A stretch of 6,932 nt of DNA from contig CAJTOV010000182.1 of assembly GCA_910577765.1 (NCBI GenBank), forward strand, positions 1 to 6,932, given 5' to 3'. Every line of letters starts with the position of its first letter. The stretch's first letter is position 1. Positions 1-5,369 of this stretch are shown one piece after another. The stretch comes from an uncultured Lachnospiraceae bacterium. GTDB taxonomy: Bacteria; Bacillota; Clostridia; Lachnospirales; Lachnospiraceae. A model generated the notes under the pieces. It had not been told where the DNA came from and did no database searches. It saw only the letters and a program-made list of their open reading frames with translations. Both the position numbers and the translations under genes were made by a program.

Positions 1-2
1 AG

Positions 3-329
3 ATTCCGGTGTGTTCTGCTGTAACATTTATCGATTCCCTGGAAAACGGATTTAGCCGGATATCCTATTACGGACAGAGTGGATATGTTCTGTCCGCCTA
101 TTTGGATGCGTATGAACCACAGGTATATACAGGGGTAACCTGCAAAGTGGTTAATTGCAGACAGAGTATTACCCTGCGGACCAGTGCTTCATCAAATGCC
201 AGGGAAATTTGTCAGATCCCATTAGGAACGACCGTAGATTATATTGATTCGGTAGCAAATGGTTTTTATTTAATAAACTATAATGGAAACATGGGGTATG
301 CCAAGGCGGATTACCTGGCATTTCAATAA
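3..329 (+). CDS. SH3b-repeat protein, C-terminal fragment (5' end outside window)
   Basis: The reading frame is open from the left edge and stops with TAA at 327-329, so only about 108 C-terminal residues are visible. Two related segments can be aligned by eye. The first, near residues 7-35, reads VTFIDSLENGF...YYGQSGYVLSAYL. The second, near the C-terminus, reads VDYIDSVANGF...YNGNMGYAKADYL and is preceded by the typical SH3b opening SITLRTSASSNA. This is the pattern of tandem bacterial SH3 domains, which usually bind cell-wall peptide or accompany a hydrolase or other extracellular domain. Any signal peptide or catalytic domain would lie upstream of the window, so the full function cannot be stated. 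Base composition is more AT-rich than the block from 1178 onward. Family assignment is fairly secure; the role in wall binding is inferred. Confidence 0.8.
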   Translation: MPVCSAVTFIDSLENGFSRISYYGQSGYVLSAYLDAYEPQVYTGVTCKVVNCRQSITLRTSASSNAREICQIPLGTTVDYIDSVANGFYLINYNGNMGYAKADYLAFQ

Positions 330-338
330 CTGGACTCC

Positions 339-358
339 TGGATTCAGGGGAGAATCCA
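339..358. repeat. Inverted repeat just downstream of the SH3b gene
   Basis: TGGATTC (339-345) and GAATCCA (352-358) form a perfect 7-bp stem with a 6-nt loop, 10 nt after the SH3b stop codon. No T-run follows on the plus strand, so it is not a classic intrinsic terminator. It could protect the 3' end of the transcript or be incidental. Confidence 0.35.
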
Positions 359-446
359 CATTTGCATCCCCACCGCTTACAGGATGGGAGCCGGAGAAAA
401 AATTCAGGTAAATTTCTCATATACAATATATAAATGGCACTGATGA

Positions 447-474
447 GCCGGAAATCTAAAAACAGGTTTCCGGC
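447..474. repeat. Perfect 8-bp inverted repeat in the intergenic region
   Basis: GCCGGAAA (447-454) and TTTCCGGC (467-474) are exact reverse complements around a 12-nt A-rich spacer. No T-run follows on either strand. The remaining intergenic sequence from 330 to 573 shows no convincing gene. A further 8-bp pair, ACCGGCAG (516-523) and CTGCCGGT (538-545), lies closer to the terminator. Confidence 0.4.
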
Positions 475-552
475 CCTGCCATTTCCCGGAATTCCTTCTG
501 CTTCTGTTCCCGTGCACCGGCAGCCGGGACCAGGAGACTGCCGGTACATTCC

Positions 553-575
553 GGCTGCTGGCAGCAGTCCTTTTT
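553..575 (+). terminator. Rho-independent terminator, plus strand
   Basis: GGCTGCT (553-559) pairs with AGCAGTC C-side bases (563-569) around a GGC loop, giving a 7-bp stem with one G-U pair, followed by C and TTTTT at 571-575. This is the classic order for termination of plus-strand transcription, presumably from the SH3b gene that ends at 329. The T-run overlaps the stop codon of the convergent minus-strand XRE gene, so the site would separate the two converging transcripts. Read on the minus strand it lacks a T-run. Confidence 0.6.
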
Positions 576-885
576 ACTGCCGGGCCAGGCGCTCAGCCAG
601 ACTGGTTACATAGGCCAGGTCCTTTTCGGACAGCTGTCTGGCATATTTCCCAAGCCGGGTAAGAAGCACACCCTCGCAGGATTCCTCATTGAAAAACTGC
701 TCCGGTGTGGTTTCCAGATAGTCACATATGGCCAGAAATTCATTCATGGATGGAAGGGTCCTTCCGGACACAATGCTGTGGATATAACTCCGGGCATGGC
801 CCAGGTCCATGCTCATGCGGTGTTCGGAGACTCCTTTTTTCAGTCTCAGTTCCGTGATGCGTTCCCTGATAAATGTTGTGTTCAT
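574..885 (-). CDS. Small XRE-family helix-turn-helix regulator
   Basis: A 103-aa protein starting MNTTFIRERITELRLKKG. Residues about 6-60 fit an XRE/Cro-type helix-turn-helix: a first helix (IRERITELRLKKGVSE), then a turn and recognition helix (MSMDLGHARSYIHSIVSG) followed by RTLPSMNEFLAICDYL. The P-S-x-x-E-F-L-x-I-C-x-Y-L pattern and the TTPEQFF tail are common in Clostridia repressors. The C-terminal 30 residues are a charged helix that may dimerise. An in-frame ATG exists 24 nt upstream (at 909), but the start at 885 has AGAGGTGAGG directly before it and is preferred. The gene is divergent from the WYL operon and shares a 292-nt intergenic region with it, so it likely binds there and controls itself and perhaps the operon; that is inference. 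Fold assignment is confident, target unknown. Confidence 0.85.
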   Translation of the reverse strand: MNTTFIRERITELRLKKGVSEHRMSMDLGHARSYIHSIVSGRTLPSMNEFLAICDYLETTPEQFFNEESCEGVLLTRLGKYARQLSEKDLAYVTSLAERLARQ

Positions 886-945
886 ATCCTCACCTCTGGT
901 TATAATCATAGGATAAAGCAGAAGAAAAATGCGCTCTTACAGTGT

Positions 946-998
946 CTGTTTTGCTGTATATTGACTGTTTTGAGCATCTATTGTAAAATTATGTAAAA
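946..998. promoter_or_regulatory. Short direct repeats in the divergent control region
   Basis: CTGTTTTG occurs at 946-953 and again at 965-972, 19 bp apart start to start, and CTGTTTT recurs at 1002-1008. TGTAAAA occurs at 982-988 and 992-998, exactly 10 bp apart, so on one face of the helix. The repeats lie in AT-rich DNA upstream of both divergent genes and are candidates for XRE or WYL operator sites. Some may be chance, since the region is T-rich. Confidence 0.35.
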
Positions 999-1011
999 AT
1001 ACTGTTTTTTT

Positions 1012-1044
1012 TGTCAGAGTGACAGAACTTGTCTATGGATGTCA
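1012..1044. promoter_or_regulatory. Cluster of TGTCA half-sites (candidate operator)
   Basis: Four copies of a TGTC(A) half-site lie within 33 bp: TGTCA at 1012-1016, its reverse complement TGACA at 1020-1024, TGTC at 1030-1033 and TGTCA at 1040-1044. The first two form an inverted repeat with a 3-bp spacer, and the second and third form one with a 5-bp spacer. The cluster runs up to the candidate -10 of the WYL operon, a position that suits a repressor. Which regulator (WYL or XRE) binds is not shown. Confidence 0.45.
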
Positions 1045-1056
1045 GTATACTATAGA
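1029..1056 (+). promoter_or_regulatory. Candidate promoter of the WYL operon
   Basis: The best -10-like element is TATACT at 1046-1051 (one mismatch to consensus), with an overlapping alternative TATAGA at 1051-1056. TTGTCT at 1029-1034 lies 16 bp before the alternative -10 and could be a weak -35. No strong -35 is correctly spaced for TATACT, which fits a promoter needing an activator or being tightly controlled. Transcription would start near 1058, leaving a leader of about 120 nt. Confidence 0.35.
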
Positions 1057-1068
1057 AAACAGAAAACG

Positions 1069-1136
1069 TTTCCTGCACCCGGATGGACGGCGCAGGAAAA
1101 CATGCGCCTTTTACCGGAACAGAAAGCATGTTCCGG
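1069..1136 (+). promoter_or_regulatory. Structured leader with possible attenuator
   Basis: Three stems can be drawn before the WYL ribosome site. Stem A pairs TTTCCTGC (1069-1076) with GCAGGAAA (1092-1099). Stem B pairs GGCGCA (1089-1094) with TGCGCC (1103-1108) and is followed at once by TTTT (1109-1112), resembling a short intrinsic terminator. Stem C pairs CCGGAACA (1114-1121) with TGTTCCGG (1129-1136). A and B share bases 1092-1094 and so exclude each other, as in an antiterminator/terminator pair. The T-run is only four bases, so termination would be inefficient. Complementarity is seen; regulation is inferred. Confidence 0.4.
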
Positions 1137-1177
1137 CAGTCTTATAAGAAGAAATCCGGAAAAGGAGGGGGATACAG

Positions 1178-2191
1178 ATGGCAGGACACACCACAGAGAG
1201 CAAAACAGAACGGATGCTTACCATCTACCACCGCCTGTACAGCGGGGAGGTGGTCAGGAAGCAGGAGATTGCTGAACTTTTCCAGGTAAATGCCCGTTCC
1301 GTGCAGCGGGACATTGATGACCTGCGGGCGTACTTTGCCAACGGGTCACCGGACCAGGGCGTGCATCCTTCTGTCCTTTATGACAGGAAGATGCAGGGAT
1401 ATGTCCTGGACTGCGGGAGCCGGAAGATGACAGGAGGGGAGCTGCTTGCCGTATGCAAGATCCTCCTGGAGAGCAGGGCCTTCACCAGAAAGGAGCTGGA
1501 GCCCCTTGTGGAGAAGCTGGTTTACAACTGCTGCCCGCCCCCGGAGCGGAAGCTGGTGGAGGAGATGATCGGCAACGAACAGTTCCACTACACGGAGCCC
1601 CACCACCATAAGGAATTCATCCCGGACCTGTGGGAGATCGGGAAGGCGGTCAGGAGCCAGAGACATATGGAGATGGATTATGCCAGACTGGGGGACACCG
1701 GACTGGTGCACCGGCTGGTAAGGCCGGTGGGAATCATGTTCTCCGAGTATTACTTTTACCTGGTCGCATTTATAGAACGGAGGGAGGAGGAAGGAAAGGA
1801 GTATCCGTCCCCGGCGGTCTACCGGATCGACCGGATACATTCCTACCGGATACTGGACAGCCATTTCCCCGTTCCCTACCGCAACCGGTTCGAAGAGGGG
1901 GAGTTCCGCAAACGGGTCCAGTTCATGTACGGGGGAAAGCTGCAGAGGATCGTGTTTGAATACAGGGGGCCCTCCCCGGAAGCAGTGCTGGACAGGCTTC
2001 CCACAGCCGTGGTAGTCAGCCGGGACCGGGAGAGGAATACCTGCACAATCCGTGCAGAGGTATTTGGGGACGGCATTGACATGTGGCTCCGCAGCCAGGG
2101 GGAACAGGTGCGGGTCATCAGCAGGAAGGTGCTGGGACAGACGCTAACCGGAAAAGAAAACCAGAACGGAGGAAAAGGGCATGAAATATGA
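1178..2191 (+). CDS. WYL-domain transcriptional regulator
   Basis: A 337-aa protein with the three-part WYL regulator build. Residues about 8-55 form an HTH_11-type winged helix (ERMLTIYHRLYSGEVV..QEIAELFQVNARSVQRDIDDLRAYF), including the RSVQRDIDDLR recognition helix. Residues about 148-228 are a WYL domain; the signature W-Y-L is represented by YYFYLVAF near 191-198, with LVRPVG before it and VYRIDRI after it. Residues about 255-315 match the WCX C-terminal extension, with the characteristic MWLRSQGEQVRVI ending. WYL domains are thought to sense nucleic acid or small ligands, and such proteins (for example the BrxR/CapW type) often repress phage-defence operons. The start at 1178 is set by AAAGGAGG at 1161-1168. 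It is the first gene of the operon and overlaps the next by 11 nt, so it probably autoregulates and controls the ATPase gene. Family is secure; control of defence is inferred. Confidence 0.9.
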   Translation: MAGHTTESKTERMLTIYHRLYSGEVVRKQEIAELFQVNARSVQRDIDDLRAYFANGSPDQGVHPSVLYDRKMQGYVLDCGSRKMTGGELLAVCKILLESRAFTRKELEPLVEKLVYNCCPPPERKLVEEMIGNEQFHYTEPHHHKEFIPDLWEIGKAVRSQRHMEMDYARLGDTGLVHRLVRPVGIMFSEYYFYLVAFIERREEEGKEYPSPAVYRIDRIHSYRILDSHFPVPYRNRFEEGEFRKRVQFMYGGKLQRIVFEYRGPSPEAVLDRLPTAVVVSRDRERNTCTIRAEVFGDGIDMWLRSQGEQVRVISRKVLGQTLTGKENQNGGKGHEI

Positions 2192-3692
2192 GAAACTGAC
2201 AGAAAAGCTGACACAGTACATGGATGCAGGATTTCCCATCCTGTACCTGAATACCTTTGAGGAAAAGCTGGCAATGGAGATCCTGGAAAAAGCAGCACGG
2301 AATGCCGGACGGACAGACCTGGTCCAGTGGAGCCTGACCGGGGGGTATTCCAGGTATTCCCTGCAAAAAAGGGAATATGTGGTGCCGCCTTCCGGATGCA
2401 GCTTTACGAAGCTGGCAGAACTGGTGGACTTTGAAGAATATGACCGCTCCCTGTTTGTCATCCGGGATGTGTCCGCAGTGCTGGAGGATGCCGCAGCCGT
2501 GGCATACCTGAAGGAGCTGGCCATCCGGATCAGTACGGATACGGAATGCAGCATTGTACTCCTATCCCCGGTCCTGAAAATCCCGAAGGAGCTGGAAAAC
2601 CTGGTTACCATCCTGGAGATGGATTACCTGACCGAGGAGGATATCCGGGAGAATATCCGGACATTCTGCCGGGAACAGTCTGTCACAGTGTCACAGCAGC
2701 TGCTCCATGAGATGGCAGTGGGTTTCCGGGGGCTGACAGATTCGGAGATCACAGGCATTTTAAGCCTGGCCCTCAGTGAGGACGGGGAACTGACCAGGAA
2801 GGACATGGCCCTGATTTTCGAACAGAAGCAGCAGAAAATCCGGAAATCCGGAATCCTGGAGATGGTTCCGCTGAAGGAGAGGCTGGAGGATATCGGTGGG
2901 CTGGAAGTCCTGAAGGAATGGCTGAAACGGAGAGCAGCGGTCATGAAGGACCTGGGCCGGGCAGAAAGGTACGGGGTGGATGCCCCCAGGGGAGTACTGA
3001 TCGCGGGTGTGCCCGGATGCGGGAAGTCCCTGAGTGCAAAGGCGGCGGCAGACCTGTTCCAGGTCCCCCTTTTAAGGATGGACATGGGACGGCTCCTGGG
3101 GAAATATGTGGGGGAAAGCGAGGAAAACATGCGGAGGGCCCTGGCCCTGGCAGAGGCCGTCTCCCCCTGTGTGCTGTGGGTGGATGAAATGGAAAAGGCA
3201 TTTTCAGGAATCAGCGGAAACAGCGGCGGTGCCGAGGTGACCACACGGCTGTTCGGCAATTTCCTGACCTGGCTCCAGGAGAAGAAGGCACCGGTCTTTG
3301 TGGTGGCGACTGCCAATGACATCACCCGCCTTCCGCCGGAGTTTTTAAGAAAGGGACGGTTTGACGAGATTTATTACGTGGGCCTGCCCGGGACAGCGGA
3401 ACGGCGGCGGATCTTTGAAATCCATGTGAATAAACGCCGCCCCGGCGATGCAGGGGCCATTGACTGGGACCGTCTGGTGAAGGAGACGGGGGGCTACAGC
3501 GGGGCGGACATTGAGAGCGTGGTCCGGGACAGCATTGAATCGGCGTTTGTCGCCGGACGGGAAGGGGTGACAACGGAGGATATGCTGGTATCCATCCGCC
3601 AGACCCACTCCCTGTCCGAGATCATGAAAGAGCCCATCGAGCAGATGGAAAAGATCTATGAGAGGAACAAATTCAAAAACGCGTCGAGATAG
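2181..3692 (+). CDS. Ycf46-like AAA+ ATPase
   Basis: A 503-aa protein. Residues about 1-225 resemble the degenerate N-terminal ATPase-like region of Ycf46 proteins (FPILYLNTFEEKLAMEIL near 18-35, no Walker A). Residues about 235-470 are a complete AAA module: Walker A GVPGCGKS (276-283), a pore-like KYVGESE segment (308-314), Walker B VLWVDE (331-336), sensor-1 N379 in ATAND, arginine fingers R390/R393 in RKGRFDE, and a sensor-2 type YSGADIESVV (439-448). All catalytic residues look intact. The FGNFLTWLQEKKAPVFVVA stretch is typical of Ycf46 rather than FtsH, and no zinc-protease motif HExxH or transmembrane anchor is present. It should work as a hexameric cytosolic motor that remodels a protein or nucleic-acid partner, most likely a product of the neighbouring genes. 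The ribosome site GGAGG (2168-2172) lies inside the WYL gene, and the 11-nt overlap suggests translational coupling. Family call is confident; substrate unknown. Confidence 0.9.
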   Translation: MKYEKLTEKLTQYMDAGFPILYLNTFEEKLAMEILEKAARNAGRTDLVQWSLTGGYSRYSLQKREYVVPPSGCSFTKLAELVDFEEYDRSLFVIRDVSAVLEDAAAVAYLKELAIRISTDTECSIVLLSPVLKIPKELENLVTILEMDYLTEEDIRENIRTFCREQSVTVSQQLLHEMAVGFRGLTDSEITGILSLALSEDGELTRKDMALIFEQKQQKIRKSGILEMVPLKERLEDIGGLEVLKEWLKRRAAVMKDLGRAERYGVDAPRGVLIAGVPGCGKSLSAKAAADLFQVPLLRMDMGRLLGKYVGESEENMRRALALAEAVSPCVLWVDEMEKAFSGISGNSGGAEVTTRLFGNFLTWLQEKKAPVFVVATANDITRLPPEFLRKGRFDEIYYVGLPGTAERRRIFEIHVNKRRPGDAGAIDWDRLVKETGGYSGADIESVVRDSIESAFVAGREGVTTEDMLVSIRQTHSLSEIMKEPIEQMEKIYERNKFKNASR

Positions 3693-3701
3693 GAGGAAGC
3701 C

Positions 3702-5264
3702 ATGGGGGAAGCGGGAGAATACACAGCAGCAGGGGACATTCCGTTCAACCGGGAGGTACAGCTGGACGGAATCACCGAAAAGGAAGCCGGGGAACTGTAT
3801 AAAGTCCTGAAACGGTTCATGAAAGCATACCATGAGAAAGACCCGGAATGCAGCGATCTGGAATGGCTGGAAGAATGCTACCGGCGGGAGCTTCCGGAAT
3901 GGGAAGAGGAACAGACCGCCAGACTGGCAGGGGAGACCCTGTCCGGTATCAGGGAATATGACCGGAACCTGGAATCGGCCAGGGAGGCAGCCAGACAGGG
4001 GATATCCTCGGAAAAATGGCTGGAAAGGAAGCTGACGGAAGCCGCGAAAGGGCTTTCCATAAATGAGTTCGGGAATTACCTGGCCCGGATTGACACTGCA
4101 CTGGCAGACGCCAATGCCCAGATGATGCGGACGGTCACCACACAGGCCGGGGAAACCAGCCAGTGCATGAACCTGGACGGATTTATCGCAGAACAGCACC
4201 ACGTCAATACCTTTAATGCCAGTGCCGCACTGAAAAAATTAAACTATGAGGCCAGGGTGCAGGTGCCGGGCCCCGGGGAAACCTACGGGCGCAATTCCTT
4301 TGACACGGTAATTGTGGACAGGACAACCGGAAAAATTGTCCAGCAGCACCAGCACAAATGCGGAAGCACGGGCCAGGAAACCATCCGTCTGTTCCGGAGA
4401 GGCAATTATAACAACCAGAGGTTTGTAGTACCGGCAGACCAGGTGGAAGAGGTGCAGGCCGCATTTCCCGGAAAGACGGTCACTTCCGTAATTGGCGGGG
4501 AAGAGCTGGGGGCAAGTTCCATCCCGGTTACCAAGGCCCAGGTGAAAGAGCTCCAGACACATGTGCAGGCAGGCGGGGCCATGGAAAAAACAGGGTATGA
4601 TGTATTCCAGACCCGGGACCTGATCGGGCATATCGGGAAAAATGCTGCACTGGCGGGCATCCAGGCGGCAGTGGTCAGTACCGGCTTTACCCTGGCGGCG
4701 AAAGTGTTAAGCGGGGAAGATACCGAGCCGGATGCGGTCATGGAGACGGCTTTCACTGCCGGGGCGGATTCCAGTGTGAAGGCAGCGGCCACCGGAGCCT
4801 TAAAGGTCTGCTCGGAAAAAGGGGTGATTGCAGTGATTCCGCCCGGAATGCATGTCCACTGGATCGCCAGTATTGCCTGTGTCGGGATTGAGAATGCCAA
4901 AATCCTTGCCAGGACTGCGGCAGGGGAACTGACAGTGACAGAGGCCCTGGACCAGATGGGACGGACAAGCACTGCCATGGTCTGCGGCCTGGGAGCAGGT
5001 GCAATAGGCCTTGGAATAGGTGCTGCTGCACTTTCCTGGATTCCGGTGGCAGGCCCCATTCTGGGGGGACTGCTTGGCGGCATGGCCGGTTATATGGCAG
5101 GCTCCGGCATCGGGGAGGCCGCATACAGCGGGGCGAAAAAGATCGGATCGGCAGCGGTGAGCGCTGCCAGGGGACTCTGGGAAGGTGCGAAATCTGTGGG
5201 AAGGGCAGTGGCCAGCGGCATATCCAGTGGAATCAGGAGTGTGGCAGGATTTTTTGGATGGTAA
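3702..5264 (+). CDS. Putative effector: possible nuclease-like core plus glycine-rich membrane C-terminus
   Basis: A 520-aa protein with no family name I can give with confidence. The start at 3702 follows AGGAGG (3691-3696), which overlaps the ATPase stop codon. Residues about 15-115 are charged and helical. Residues about 158-245 are the best-conserved-looking part: FIAEQHHVNTFN (161-172), NSFDTVIVD (198-206), then IVQQHQHKCG (212-221) and GNYNNQRFVVPADQ (234-247). E164, D201 and Q217-x-K219 could be a variant PD-(D/E)xK nuclease signature with QxK as in Mrr-type enzymes; this is weak inference. Hydrophobic helices lie near 306-336 and 385-405. Residues about 426-470 are strongly hydrophobic with GxxxG-type glycine spacing (GAGAIGLGIGAAALSWIPVAG and following), like membrane-inserting glycine zippers. 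The last 45 residues are small, basic and amphipathic, ending FFGW. The gene is tightly coupled to the AAA+ gene, so the ATPase may activate, restrain or load it. Alternatives are a structural or secreted protein of a mobile element. Confidence 0.8.
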   Translation: MGEAGEYTAAGDIPFNREVQLDGITEKEAGELYKVLKRFMKAYHEKDPECSDLEWLEECYRRELPEWEEEQTARLAGETLSGIREYDRNLESAREAARQGISSEKWLERKLTEAAKGLSINEFGNYLARIDTALADANAQMMRTVTTQAGETSQCMNLDGFIAEQHHVNTFNASAALKKLNYEARVQVPGPGETYGRNSFDTVIVDRTTGKIVQQHQHKCGSTGQETIRLFRRGNYNNQRFVVPADQVEEVQAAFPGKTVTSVIGGEELGASSIPVTKAQVKELQTHVQAGGAMEKTGYDVFQTRDLIGHIGKNAALAGIQAAVVSTGFTLAAKVLSGEDTEPDAVMETAFTAGADSSVKAAATGALKVCSEKGVIAVIPPGMHVHWIASIACVGIENAKILARTAAGELTVTEALDQMGRTSTAMVCGLGAGAIGLGIGAAALSWIPVAGPILGGLLGGMAGYMAGSGIGEAAYSGAKKIGSAAVSAARGLWEGAKSVGRAVASGISSGIRSVAGFFGW

Positions 5265-5288
5265 AACAGGTGAATATACAGAATACCG

Positions 5289-5307
5289 GTGCCTGCCTGG
5301 CAGGTAC
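5289..5307 (+). repeat. Stem-loop between the third and fourth operon genes
   Basis: GTGCCTGC (5289-5296) can pair with GCAGGTAC (5300-5307) through 8 bp with one G-U pair and a 3-nt loop. No T-run follows. It sits in the only sizeable gap of the operon (5265-5369) and could stabilise or process the transcript, or tune expression of the fourth gene. Confidence 0.35.
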
Positions 5308-5369
5308 TGCCCGGGGAAAGACGGATTACAGATTTCAGCAGGGAAGAAATACGGATGGAGGAGATACAC

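Noticed and set aside
394..418. GAGAAA / TTTCTC pairing in the left intergenic region
   Set aside because: Short A/T-rich stem with no T-run or conserved context; not distinguishable from chance.
169..549. 126-codon minus-strand ORF spanning the SH3b end and the intergenic region
   Set aside because: Opposes the well-supported SH3b frame, has no ribosome site or recognisable motif, and its protein is low-complexity and proline/arginine/cysteine-rich.
2181..3692. FtsH-type membrane protease
   Set aside because: The AAA module is similar, but there are no transmembrane helices and no HExxH protease motif; the N-terminal half matches the Ycf46 layout instead.
3345..4202. 285-codon minus-strand ORF
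   Set aside because: Lies opposite the AAA+ C-terminus and the start of the 520-aa gene; long antisense frames are expected in GC-rich coding DNA and the protein lacks any domain pattern.
4406..5083. 225-codon minus-strand ORF, proline/alanine/serine-rich
   Set aside because: Antisense shadow of the glycine/alanine-rich part of the 520-aa protein, with no ribosome site.
5289..5369. Upstream extension of the fourth gene to the GTG at 5289
   Set aside because: No ribosome site before it, it overlaps a hairpin, and the ATG at 5370 has a strong correctly spaced GGAGGAG.
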